Below, in pieces: positions 31,617 through 38,939 of a stretch of 47,593 nucleotides of DNA (the stretch's first letter is position 1; each line of letters begins with the position of its first letter). The notes under the pieces were generated by a model. The model was not told where the DNA came from. It ran no database searches and saw nothing but the letters and a program-made list of their open reading frames with translations. The DNA is taken from positions 1-47,593 of the IMG/VR virus record IMGVR_UViG_3300037502_000623; one strand, 5' to 3'. The translations under genes were made by a program, and so were the position numbers. Source of the stretch: a virus.

Positions 31617-33452
31617 TTAACTTGCGACTTCGATGCTGACTCTTGCGGTGGTTCCCGATGTGGCAACGCTGAGCGCATAGTCCGTGATTGTGGATGTGAC
31701 CGACTGCCAGCTTGAGGTGCCGACGGTGTTGCCAGAACTGTCCAGAAGTAAGACCCGGAACCTGCCAGCGTTTGCCAGCTTCTTCGCACGGACTCTGACG
31801 ATGATGGTACCGGTGGTCAGACTGTTGTCAATCCCCATCACTGCCGGGCCAGGAGATCCATCGACAACTGGGCTGTCAATCCAAGTCGAGTTGTCAGGGA
31901 TGACCTCGTTGACCATCGGGTAAAGCTGCGACCCTTGGCTCGGAACCCATCCGTTCTTCAGGACATCGGAACTTGGTCGGCTGATGATCGGGAGGTTGGC
32001 AGGGTTCGGGAAAACGTAGGTTCTTTGAGGGGCGAAAATCTGCCAGGGGTTGTCCGTGAGACTTTTTATCTCAAACGGAGTCAGCCGCCGTGTCCAAACA
32101 TATCCACAATATAAGCCGATGCGACGGTGGTGATTTACGACAAGAAAAGAAGATCCGGCGTAACCATACGCTCCATTTATAAATGTAATTGATGTGTTGC
32201 TACTTATTTGGCTTACAGCGTCAACAAATAATTCGCGTTCGTTACCTTGATTGATGGCAGCGAGCGCATAGACTTGATTGGTGTTAAGAACTGGGCCAGC
32301 AATTGCTGACCCTCCGCTATTAGTATTAGGTACAAAACTGATTGAGCCGTTGTTGTTTTTTTCAAATCTGGCGTATTGGGATGCATTATTCCCACCGCCA
32401 AAAATAACTCCTGTTGTTGTTGTGTCGTACTGCTCAAACAACGTGAATACAGAAACCGCCGGATAATTAGCGAGAATTCCAACAGGTGCAAAATTGAGCG
32501 TCCAAGGAACATTGGTCCCGGTAACCGCGTACCGAACACCGTTCGTGCCTGGGAGCAACGACCCGCGAGTTGTAGATGTATCAAAGACCTTTGTTACAAG
32601 GTCAATACCGGGGTAACGCGCCGTCGGAAGGTAGGCGGTCGCAAGGCCCCGAGTAATCGGGTTTCCCCAATCAATCTCGACGTTGCCCTGCGGCTGCTTC
32701 GTCCACCTTTTTGGGCGGGATGCCATCCCCGGTCGCGTCGGATCGGGCAGGGAGATGAACTTTCTTTGAGGGGCGAATAGTTGCCAAGGATTTTCTGCAA
32801 GTTGCAGTGCTTCCTGTGCCGACAAACGCCGGCGCCAGATAGCTGCAAACGGAATTCGAGCGTTTGCGCGATTACCTGCCGTTGGTGCAACAATTACGCC
32901 AACGCCGTAGTTAACAATATCTGGGAGATTTCCGTCTCCGGTAGATGAAGTTGGCGTAAGAAGAACGCCGTTTCTATAAAGCTGATTATTTGACCCTTGG
33001 TTCCAAACTGCTGTGTAAGCAGACCAATCAAAAGTTGGTGTATATCTAGTGCCTGAACCGGAAGTTCCAAAACTAATGACACGAAGTGGATCGCCAACTT
33101 CTGTTCCAGACAAATCAAAAACTACATACGGACCGGAAGTAGCAGTACCTAAACCAATAAATGTATTGGTTTGTGTATTGTTATCGGGTCGTACTATTAC
33201 ATGAGCCGAAAACCCTGCTGATTTGTCTACGTTTGAGACGGATTCATAAAGTCCGTCGCTGCTCCCATTAAACGACAGCGTATTGCCAAACTGAGAAAGT
33301 GTTCGACTCGCAGTGCCAGTTAATTGAACTTGACTGACTGCATTGCGACCGTCTTGCAACAAAAACACAAGACCACGGGTAAGCGGATTACCCCAATCAA
33401 TGCGAGTCGGGCTTTGCGGCTGCCTGCTAAACCGACCGGGCAGAATCAGCAT
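31617..33452 (-). CDS. double LamG-like lectin protein with C-terminal beta module
   Basis: A 611-residue protein with two tandem concanavalin/LamG-like domains. The first runs about 18-222 (RIDWGNPLTRGLVFLLQDG ... IPFAAIWRRRLSAQEALQLAENPWQLFAPQRKF). The second runs about 245-475 (EIDWGNPITRGLATAYLPT ... CGYVWTRRLTPFEIKSLTDNPWQIFAPQRTY). The repeated DWGNP and NPWQxFAPQR ends show internal duplication. The last 110 residues are the same module as the C-terminus of the 309-residue repeat protein. A surface glycan-binding role is likely; whether it sits on head or tail cannot be told from sequence. Confidence 0.75.
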   Translation of the reverse strand: MLILPGRFSRQPQSPTRIDWGNPLTRGLVFLLQDGRNAVSQVQLTGTASRTLSQFGNTLSFNGSSDGLYESVSNVDKSAGFSAHVIVRPDNNTQTNTFIGLGTATSGPYVVFDLSGTEVGDPLRVISFGTSGSGTRYTPTFDWSAYTAVWNQGSNNQLYRNGVLLTPTSSTGDGNLPDIVNYGVGVIVAPTAGNRANARIPFAAIWRRRLSAQEALQLAENPWQLFAPQRKFISLPDPTRPGMASRPKRWTKQPQGNVEIDWGNPITRGLATAYLPTARYPGIDLVTKVFDTSTTRGSLLPGTNGVRYAVTGTNVPWTLNFAPVGILANYPAVSVFTLFEQYDTTTTGVIFGGGNNASQYARFEKNNNGSISFVPNTNSGGSAIAGPVLNTNQVYALAAINQGNERELFVDAVSQISSNTSITFINGAYGYAGSSFLVVNHHRRIGLYCGYVWTRRLTPFEIKSLTDNPWQIFAPQRTYVFPNPANLPIISRPSSDVLKNGWVPSQGSQLYPMVNEVIPDNSTWIDSPVVDGSPGPAVMGIDNSLTTGTIIVRVRAKKLANAGRFRVLLLDSSGNTVGTSSWQSVTSTITDYALSVATSGTTARVSIEVAS

Positions 33453-33454
33453 CG

Positions 33455-33961
33455 TCAGGCAACGTCGTACTTGATGCCGACGAAATCGAAACTGTTGGTG
33501 TTGGTGGTGCTCCGCAGATTGACGCCCGTGTTATGAGAGACAAACAGGCCCCAGAACTTAGGCATCACGCCGCCGAACAGCGAAGCGACAGAAAACGGCA
33601 GCACGATGTACTGCACATCACTAGTAGCGGCAGGAACGGCCACCGTCGCGCCAAGACGCAGCGCATTGAGGATGCCGGTGTTGGTTAGCGTCTCAGCACT
33701 ATCAGTGCCGTCCAGAGTATCGAGAGGAGTCGTTGCCAGCGAGGTGTCAGCGCCCCATACATAGACCGCGATCACCGTGTTTGCCGTAGGCGTCGTGCCG
33801 ACGCTCACAGCCCCACTCACAAGACAGTCCATGTACTTGTCAGCGGTGTTGTCGATCTGGTTAGATTCGCGGCCAGCGAGAAACGTCGAGGAGGTGGCGA
33901 GACTCGCCAAGTCCATCGTGATAGTGGTGTTGCCGCTATAAGCCAGTGATGTCGTTGCCAT
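33455..33961 (-). CDS. virion structural protein
   Basis: A 168-residue protein: TTSLAYSGNTTITMDLASLATSSTFLAGRESNQIDNTADKYMDCLVSGAVSVGTTPTANTVIAVYVWGADTSL ... YIVLPFSVASLFGGVMPKFWGLFVSHNTGVNLRST. Two-layer beta pattern, no Cys cluster. This kind of protein is regularly found in the minor structural protein clusters of similar phages. Its ATG overlaps the stop of the preceding 159-residue gene (TAATG). The function is unassigned. Confidence 0.65.
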   Translation of the reverse strand: MATTSLAYSGNTTITMDLASLATSSTFLAGRESNQIDNTADKYMDCLVSGAVSVGTTPTANTVIAVYVWGADTSLATTPLDTLDGTDSAETLTNTGILNALRLGATVAVPAATSDVQYIVLPFSVASLFGGVMPKFWGLFVSHNTGVNLRSTTNTNSFDFVGIKYDVA

Positions 33962-34440
33962 TACAGTGCCCTCGCTTCCTGTACATCAATGTAGGTGATC
34001 GTCTGGTCGAACATCTCGACCGACTGTGGAATCAGTGTCGCAGCAAGGCCAGTCACACCGTAGATCTTGTCGTACTCGTCCTGAGTGATGATAGACGCAG
34101 CCAGCCAGCCATCAAACAGCGCTTTGATCTCGGCTTCTTCGGTATGCACCAAAGACTCAGGACCGGACACGATCAGATCAAGAAACGTCTGGCAGGACGC
34201 CCTGACTTGCTCAGGCTCTTGAGGATCGTTGGCCGCCTGCCCGATACGAACTCGCGGGCCTTCAGCAGCCCACAGCATCGCGGAACCCACAGAAATCGCC
34301 TTGTAGCCGGGATTGCTCGGCGTGTTCATGATCGCTGCAATCTCGTAGTTCCCATCCGGCGTATTCGGGATGTCATTGAGCGCAGGGGTAGCCACGATGT
34401 AGTCGTGGAGTTCTTGGAGTTGAATCGGATTGAGTGACAT
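33961..34440 (-). CDS. conserved phage protein of unknown function
   Basis: A 159-residue mostly helical, acidic protein: SLNPIQLQELHDYIVATPALNDIPNTPDGNYEIAAIMNTP, SVGSAMLWAAEGPRVRIGQAANDPQEPEQVRASCQTFLDLIVSGPESL, then EEAEIKALFDGWLAASIITQDEYDKIYGVTGLAATLIPQS. The repeated pattern of helix, Pro-turn and DxW is consistent in the group of phages I know; it may help assemble the tail or fibres. No enzymatic motif. Confidence 0.6.
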   Translation of the reverse strand: MSLNPIQLQELHDYIVATPALNDIPNTPDGNYEIAAIMNTPSNPGYKAISVGSAMLWAAEGPRVRIGQAANDPQEPEQVRASCQTFLDLIVSGPESLVHTEEAEIKALFDGWLAASIITQDEYDKIYGVTGLAATLIPQSVEMFDQTITYIDVQEARAL

Positions 34441-34452
34441 GTTCCGTCCTTA

Positions 34453-34884
34453 TCAGGCCACGCCCAGCGTGAAGATTGTACCCGGGCTGGCGTTGTTAAA
34501 TTTGACCGTGAAGGACTCGCCAGTATTCAGACTGACTGCACTTCCGTAATCCCACCACGCAATCAGGCTGTCTGAAGCGCTGGTATCGTTGTAAAGCACA
34601 ACATATCGAAATGTTGCCATAGCGCCCGTGGCAGTCCAAGAGACTTGAGTACCCGTAACCGTAGTCGTCGCGCCGCTACGAGAGACAGCCACCGTAGTCG
34701 TCTCACCGCCAGCGGTGTCGTAACCATTCCCGGTTGCAATCTCAGCTAGATCTGCTTTCACAAGATCAGCAGAAGCCGAGGGGGTGGCGTTGGACAGATA
34801 GACTTTGAATGTGTTGGACGCGAAGTTGTGTACGCCCTCAACAAGGTCCTCAGAAAAACACTGAAACCCATTATAAGTAGCCAT
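34453..34884 (-). CDS. virion structural protein, paralogue of the protein at 24181-24612
   Basis: A 143-residue beta protein: FSEDLVEGVHNFASNTFKVYLSNATPSASADLVKADLAEIATGNGYDTAGGETTTVAVSRSG ... FRYVVLYNDTSASDSLIAWWDYGSAVSLNTGESFTVKFNNASPGTIFTLGVA. It matches its paralogue in order of motifs and in length (143 residues), though identity is low. Proteins of this form are common in the structural cluster of aquatic podovirus-like phages. Function unknown. Confidence 0.65.
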   Translation of the reverse strand: MATYNGFQCFSEDLVEGVHNFASNTFKVYLSNATPSASADLVKADLAEIATGNGYDTAGGETTTVAVSRSGATTTVTGTQVSWTATGAMATFRYVVLYNDTSASDSLIAWWDYGSAVSLNTGESFTVKFNNASPGTIFTLGVA

Positions 34885-34885
34885 G

Positions 34886-35218
34886 TCAGAACTCTTCGAT
34901 TAGTGCGGTGACGGCTACTTCAGCCGCTTCGCTCAGATTGATAATCAACGCCCCGTCCATTGGACCGGTCGTCCACTGCCGTTTGCTCACAGCGTACACC
35001 CGAAACTTCTCTTCTGCACCAAGGAAAATCTTGATGAGCGGAGATGCGCTAGACCCCGGATCGTTCAATGCGTAGATCCAGCGCAGCCTCAGACGCTTAC
35101 CTGCTGCCGGGGTGTAAATAGTCGTAGAGCCGGATGCAGTGACTGTCGCTACCACATGGGTAAAGTCGTATTCACCACTATCCAGCCCTTGGACGTAACT
35201 TACGCCACTGACCGACAC
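34886..35218 (-). CDS. small virion structural protein
   Basis: A 110-residue beta-rich protein: SGEYDFTHVVATVTASGSTTIYTPAAGKRLRLRWIYALNDPGSSASPLIKIFLGAEEKFRVYAVSKRQWTTGPMDGALIINLSEAAEVAVTALIEEF. The pattern of eight or so beta strands with a W-T-G-P turn suggests a compact jelly roll of the kind used in head decoration or tail-tip proteins. No motif known to me. Confidence 0.6.
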   Translation of the reverse strand: MSVSGVSYVQGLDSGEYDFTHVVATVTASGSTTIYTPAAGKRLRLRWIYALNDPGSSASPLIKIFLGAEEKFRVYAVSKRQWTTGPMDGALIINLSEAAEVAVTALIEEF

Positions 35219-35221
35219 CGC

Positions 35222-35740
35222 TTACCCCAGCTTGGATCGGAGCGATTCAAGCACGGCTTCAGCCGCCTGACGCTTAGCCTCAATCGCCTGCAACTGAGTT
35301 TCGGCGGCAGCCAGCTTTGCTTTGACCTCAGCCTCAGCGTCGGCAATCTTCTGGGCTGCTAGTGCCTCAGCCTTTTGAACTGCCGCCTCGACTTCTGCCA
35401 GCTTCTTCTCAGTAGCAGCTAGGGTTTTCTTGCGCGTCACGCCAGCATCGGCAAGCTCACGCTCGCGTTCGGCGACTAGACGGCGGGTTTCAGCTTCGGC
35501 AGCCTTGGTGCTAGCTATCGCCGCATCCATTTGCTCATTAACACCGATTAGGCGTCGATTAGCCTCTTCAAAAGCAGACTTAATCTGAGCCTCTGCGTCA
35601 GCAAGTTCTTTCTTCTTGGCCGCTAGTTCGCGGTCAAGATCGACTTGCATGGCAGCCATGTTAATAACATCCGGGATTGCGTCAATAACCGGCTTCCAAG
35701 TAGATTGGAAGAGGCGAAGCGCCCCAACGTCAATAGCCAT
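35222..35740 (-). CDS. coiled-coil protein
   Basis: A 172-residue protein from ATG at 35740, which follows a strong GGGGAGG ribosome site with five bases between. A longer in-frame start at 35890 would lie inside the upstream gene and reads like non-coding sequence. After a short head (AIDVGALRLFQSTWKPVIDAIPDVINMAAM) the rest is an almost continuous Ala/Glu/Lys-rich coiled coil (about 35-170). It may act as a rod-shaped structural or assembly protein. Confidence 0.75.
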   Translation of the reverse strand: MAIDVGALRLFQSTWKPVIDAIPDVINMAAMQVDLDRELAAKKKELADAEAQIKSAFEEANRRLIGVNEQMDAAIASTKAAEAETRRLVAERERELADAGVTRKKTLAATEKKLAEVEAAVQKAEALAAQKIADAEAEVKAKLAAAETQLQAIEAKRQAAEAVLESLRSKLG

Positions 35741-35742
35741 TA

Positions 35743-36072
35743 TTACCTCCCCGGCATACCGGCTTGGATGACGGTCATGGTGCAAGTGCCCGTTCCAGAG
35801 TTCATGTTCAATCGAACAGCACGCACAGGGTAACTGTAGTTGCCGTCCAGCGATGCCACCGCGTTTGCCAAAGAGGCGTGGGGGTACCAAACCGCCGTAG
35901 CCGGATCAAACCCCTGAGCAAACACATCATCGAACGTGTGCTGCACGGTGTAATTCACCGTGCCCGTAACGGCCACACCAATACCAACCGAAAACGGTGA
36001 TTGGTAACTATCAAGCGGGATGGGGGCCGTAACCCCCGCCGCACCCGATACTCCTACACGAACTGGGCGCAT
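35743..36072 (-). CDS. small virion structural protein
   Basis: A 109-residue protein: MRPVRVGVSGAAGVTAPIPLDSYQSPFSVGIGVAVTGTVNYTVQHTFDDVFAQGFDPATAVWYPHASLANAVASLDGNYSYPVRAVRLNMNSGTGTCTMTVIQAG. The strand-rich ending (AVRLNMNSGTGTCTMTVIQ) and VxYTVQHTFDD are typical of a recurrent small structural protein of phages with the same gene order. Its stop lies two bases before the coiled-coil gene start and provides part of that gene's ribosome site (AGGTAATAATG). Confidence 0.65.
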   Translation of the reverse strand: MRPVRVGVSGAAGVTAPIPLDSYQSPFSVGIGVAVTGTVNYTVQHTFDDVFAQGFDPATAVWYPHASLANAVASLDGNYSYPVRAVRLNMNSGTGTCTMTVIQAGMPGR

Positions 36073-36085
36073 GCTACCCCCTTAA

Positions 36086-36592
36086 TCAGTTTTGAGTAGC
36101 AGTCGGAGCCTGAGCGCCGTTATCAGCACGCTGCTGATAGATAACCGTGATGGCAATCTGGCCGGAAGTCGGGTTGCCGGTGGTCGCCGTGAACGTGGCC
36201 TGAACCGGCACATCAACCGATCCAATGTTATCCAGAGCGGCGACCTTGCCGGTAATTGCCGTGTCCATATTGGCCTGAGTCACCCGAGCAACAGCGGTGC
36301 CGGTGTTAAACGAAGCGGCAAACTCAGCGGCAGAACCGCTCTTGCCAATCGTCACACCCACTTGGCTGACCGAGTTACCGGCAATGGTCACCAGAACCTC
36401 AGTAACGAAGTTCAGGATCTTTGCGCCAGCGGGCAGGGTGAACAGGGTTTGAGCGGCAGCGCCCGTAGTCAGGGCCACGCCCGACACGTTAACGTAAGCG
36501 GTGCGCGAAAGCGTCATCAGTCCGGTGTTTTCGGCAGCGCCATAACGCTGAGTGCCAGAACGAACGGGACCGGAGAAAGTAGCAAAACCCAT
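36086..36592 (-). CDS. virion structural protein after the capsid terminator
   Basis: A 168-residue protein from ATG at 36592, preceded by GAGGTAATTAAA, a good ribosome site. An in-frame ATG at 36637 is rejected for lack of such a site. The sequence (MGFATFSGPVRSGTQRYGAAENTGLMTLSRTAYVNVSG...AQTLFTLPAGAKILNFVTEVLVTI...GSVDVPVQATFTATTGNPTSGQIAITVIYQQ) is beta-rich and typical of small head-associated or tail proteins in related phages. It is the first gene after the terminator-like hairpin behind the capsid gene, so it may be expressed at a lower level than the capsid protein. Confidence 0.65.
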   Translation of the reverse strand: MGFATFSGPVRSGTQRYGAAENTGLMTLSRTAYVNVSGVALTTGAAAQTLFTLPAGAKILNFVTEVLVTIAGNSVSQVGVTIGKSGSAAEFAASFNTGTAVARVTQANMDTAITGKVAALDNIGSVDVPVQATFTATTGNPTSGQIAITVIYQQRADNGAQAPTATQN

Positions 36593-36698
36593 TTTAATTA
36601 CCTCGCATGTGTCTACCGTTTGAGGAGAATCTGCCAAGCCAGTCGGTAGAAAGTGATCTTGGGCATAAAGAAACTAACACACTAAACACAAAAAGAGA
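36593..36698 (-). other. gap between the capsid terminator and the next gene
   Basis: About 106 bases downstream of the hairpin on the minus strand. A weak promoter-like pair, TTGGCA and TAGACA with 16 bases between, lies close to the 36592 gene start. The -10 element matches poorly, so I do not annotate a promoter with confidence. Confidence 0.3.
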
Positions 36699-36716
36699 AG
36701 GGGGCCGAAGCCCCCT
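36699..36716 (-). terminator. terminator-like hairpin after the major capsid gene
   Basis: On the minus strand the sequence AGGGGGC, loop TTCG, GCCCCCT is followed by TCTCTTTTTG, a rho-independent terminator form with a UUCG tetraloop. It starts 19 bases after the capsid stop codon. As the structural genes continue beyond it, it probably reduces rather than stops transcription, so that the capsid gene is transcribed more than the genes behind it. Confidence 0.75.
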
Positions 36717-36734
36717 CCCTACTACCCCTTGGTC

Positions 36735-37646
36735 TTACGAAGCACCGGGGGAAGCGAACATACCGAGCGGATCAGACCAACCGAACGAATAACGCTCGCG
36801 GGCCTTGTAACGCACGTTGCCGGTATCGAAGTCACCGTCCATTCCGGTAGACATCGGGGTACGAACAAAGTGCTTCAGACCGTTAGGCACATCGGTGGTC
36901 AGGTACCAAGCGTTGCTGTCGGTCAAGAAGTGGTTGACCGTGTAGCCGCCGGGGATCGAGCCGTTGTTCTTCAGGGCGTTGATATCGTTGTCAGTGGTAC
37001 CGACACGGAGTTCGGTTTCCAGCAGACGGGTAGCAACGAACTGGAGAGCAGGCGGAACGATCAGCTTGTTAGGCTTAGCGGCGATCAGCAGACCACGCTC
37101 GTCGGTCCAAGCAGCGATCTGAATAACGGCGGCCTCAAGCGAGGTCTCGTTCAGGTCGGCAGCGGTCGAAGGACGGTTGCTGTTGGTGTCGCCGTTAACC
37201 AGCGGGTGAGCCGTCGAGAACAGAGCAACGCCGTCACCGCCAGTGTAAGCAGCGGAGAAGCCATTGTTCAGCACCGCAGCGGCCTTAACCTGCTTGGTGT
37301 ACGCCATGGCACGAGCCAGCGCCTTGGTATAACGAGCCGACAGGCTGTCATACAGGTTGTCCTCGATGGCCTCTTCGGTCAGCGAGAAACCCAGAGCGAT
37401 GGTTTCGTGGTTGTAGCGAGCGGTCCACGCCTCTTGCGCGTTATCGTAGGCAATCGCACTGCCCTCGTTCTTCACCGGGGCGGCGGAGAATCCAGACAGT
37501 TTGGTTTCCTCTTCAAACGAGCGCTCGGAGGTCTCGGTCTCGTAGATCTCCTTGTGCTCTTCGCCGTAGCGCGAGTACTCCAGACCGAACAGGGCGTTCA
37601 GGCCGGGGAGAAGTTCTTTCAGCAGTTGTGCGCGTGAGATAGCCAT
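36735..37646 (-). CDS. major capsid protein
   Basis: A 303-residue protein, compact and without signal or membrane segments, placed after scaffold and decoration-like genes and before a terminator, the usual place of the major capsid gene. The sequence (ISRAQLLKELLPGLNALFGLEYSRYGEEHKEIYETETSERSFEEETKLSGFSAAPVKNEGSAIAYDNAQEAWTARYNHETIALGFSLTEEAIEDNLYDSL) shows the E-loop and spine-helix pattern of HK97-fold capsid proteins, similar to the Mu gpT-like group. ALFSTAHPLVNGDTNSN, PPALQFVATRLLETELRVGT and NAWYLTTD further match such capsid proteins. It assembles the head shell. Confidence 0.85.
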   Translation of the reverse strand: MAISRAQLLKELLPGLNALFGLEYSRYGEEHKEIYETETSERSFEEETKLSGFSAAPVKNEGSAIAYDNAQEAWTARYNHETIALGFSLTEEAIEDNLYDSLSARYTKALARAMAYTKQVKAAAVLNNGFSAAYTGGDGVALFSTAHPLVNGDTNSNRPSTAADLNETSLEAAVIQIAAWTDERGLLIAAKPNKLIVPPALQFVATRLLETELRVGTTDNDINALKNNGSIPGGYTVNHFLTDSNAWYLTTDVPNGLKHFVRTPMSTGMDGDFDTGNVRYKARERYSFGWSDPLGMFASPGAS

Positions 37647-37660
37647 GTTAGATCACTCCC

Positions 37661-38470
37661 TTATGCCACGTAGTAACGATGGGCACCGAAGGTGATCTTC
37701 ACAAGCACCTCGGGACTTTGCACCAGAACCAGAGTTCCAGAAGCGGTGGTGGACGCAGCCATCGTCAGCGTCTGAGCGGTCGTGGACGACACGGTAGCGG
37801 CAGTACCAACAACGCCGATCCAGTCCAGTTGATTGGTGGCTGCAACCAGTTGGAACATGTCGGTACCAACGGGGATCACCTGACCAATCGACAGACCCGA
37901 AACAACGATCGAGGTCGAACCGGTGCCCGAAACATAGGTGCAGCCAGTCGTCACTTGCGTGTCGGGAACCAGACCCAGAATGCGGAAGTTGCCGGAACTG
38001 GAGGTCGCAGCAACAACACCACCAGCCGAGTTTCCAGTCGAGGCAGAGCCCGTCGAGGTGTTACCAGCCAAGTTCTGACCAACCAGCGACTGGGTGGCAG
38101 AAGCGATGGTGGCGGTACCAGCAGCGGTCACAACAGCGCACTTGAACACCGTATCGGGGTCATCACACACGATGGCTTTGATATCGCCAGAGGTGATGTT
38201 GCCGGGGTAGTACTGCGAGAAGCGCTTCTGCTTAGTGCTCGGATCGGTATACGAGCAACCAAGGAACACACCAACCGCCGCATTACCGGTGATGGTGTTA
38301 GCCAAAATGGTGATGTATCCGCTCGAAAGCTGAACGAAGTCACCGTAGTAGATGGCCGTGCCATAGTTGTAGTCAATGGCGTATTCGCGGGTAGAACCCG
38401 AGAACACCTGCCCGCCAATCAGATTGACAGGCCGGAACCCATAGGGTGCCGAAACAGTCGGGTAGGACAT
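37661..38470 (-). CDS. head decoration-like protein
   Basis: A 269-residue protein starting MSYPTVSAPYGFRPVNLIGGQVFSGSTREYAI, the typical opening of a protein found next to the capsid gene in many aquatic phages. Strand-rich middle (YYGDFVQLSSGYITIL, GVFLGCSYTDPSTKQKRFSQYYPGNI), then a Ser/Thr/Gly insertion (about 135-170) and LVQSPEVLVKITFGAHRYYVA. It probably stabilises or decorates the capsid. Role inferred from location between scaffold and capsid genes. Confidence 0.65.
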   Translation of the reverse strand: MSYPTVSAPYGFRPVNLIGGQVFSGSTREYAIDYNYGTAIYYGDFVQLSSGYITILANTITGNAAVGVFLGCSYTDPSTKQKRFSQYYPGNITSGDIKAIVCDDPDTVFKCAVVTAAGTATIASATQSLVGQNLAGNTSTGSASTGNSAGGVVAATSSSGNFRILGLVPDTQVTTGCTYVSGTGSTSIVVSGLSIGQVIPVGTDMFQLVAATNQLDWIGVVGTAATVSSTTAQTLTMAASTTASGTLVLVQSPEVLVKITFGAHRYYVA

Positions 38471-38489
38471 TTAAGACTCCTAAGATTGA

Positions 38490-38939
38490 TTAGACGCCCT
38501 TACCGAAAGAAGTTGCCGACTTGCGCTCTTTGAAGAGCGGCATGCGCGGGTCGTTCTGACGCATAAGGTTGTTGTCAACAGCTTCCGTCTGAGCCTGCGT
38601 CTGCTTATCAACGTATTCGTTGCGTTGCTCGACAAACTCACTCGGGGTTTTACACAGCAACAGCCCGCCAATCTCGATGTTGTCCTTAAACCGCGATTGC
38701 GGGTCGGCCAGCAAACGAAACTTGGGCTGCTCTTCGAGGGTCACCGGCTCCCAGCCTTCTCGGAGTTTGGCCGAGATATTACGCGGGTCAGCAGCGTTGA
38801 GCGTCGAAGTACGAATCCAGCGATATTCAAACCCGGGCTGTTTATCAGGCTCGGGCAGAAGTTCAGGCGGCATCCACTGTTTGGGACGGGCCTTGAGTTC
38901 GCGGGATTCCAATTCACGGGTAATGCGGTTTTCAGCCAT
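38490..38939 (-). CDS. conserved phage protein, possible scaffold partner
   Basis: A 149-residue hydrophilic protein: RITRELESRELKARPKQWMPPELLPEPDKQPGFEYRWIRTSTLNAADPRNISAKLREGWEPVTLEEQPKFRLL..., then NIEIGGLLLCKTPSEFVEQRNEYVDKQTQAQTEAVDNNLMRQNDPRMPLFKERKSATSFGKG. The start overlaps the scaffold stop by eight bases, with GGAG about seven bases ahead. It is consistently found between scaffold and capsid genes in related phages as I remember them. Function unknown; a role in head assembly is likely. Confidence 0.65.
   Translation of the reverse strand: MAENRITRELESRELKARPKQWMPPELLPEPDKQPGFEYRWIRTSTLNAADPRNISAKLREGWEPVTLEEQPKFRLLADPQSRFKDNIEIGGLLLCKTPSEFVEQRNEYVDKQTQAQTEAVDNNLMRQNDPRMPLFKERKSATSFGKGV

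Noticed and set aside
36593-36698. Promoter after the capsid terminator (TTGGCA-16-TAGACA)
   Set aside because: The -10 element matches only three of six bases; not enough to annotate.
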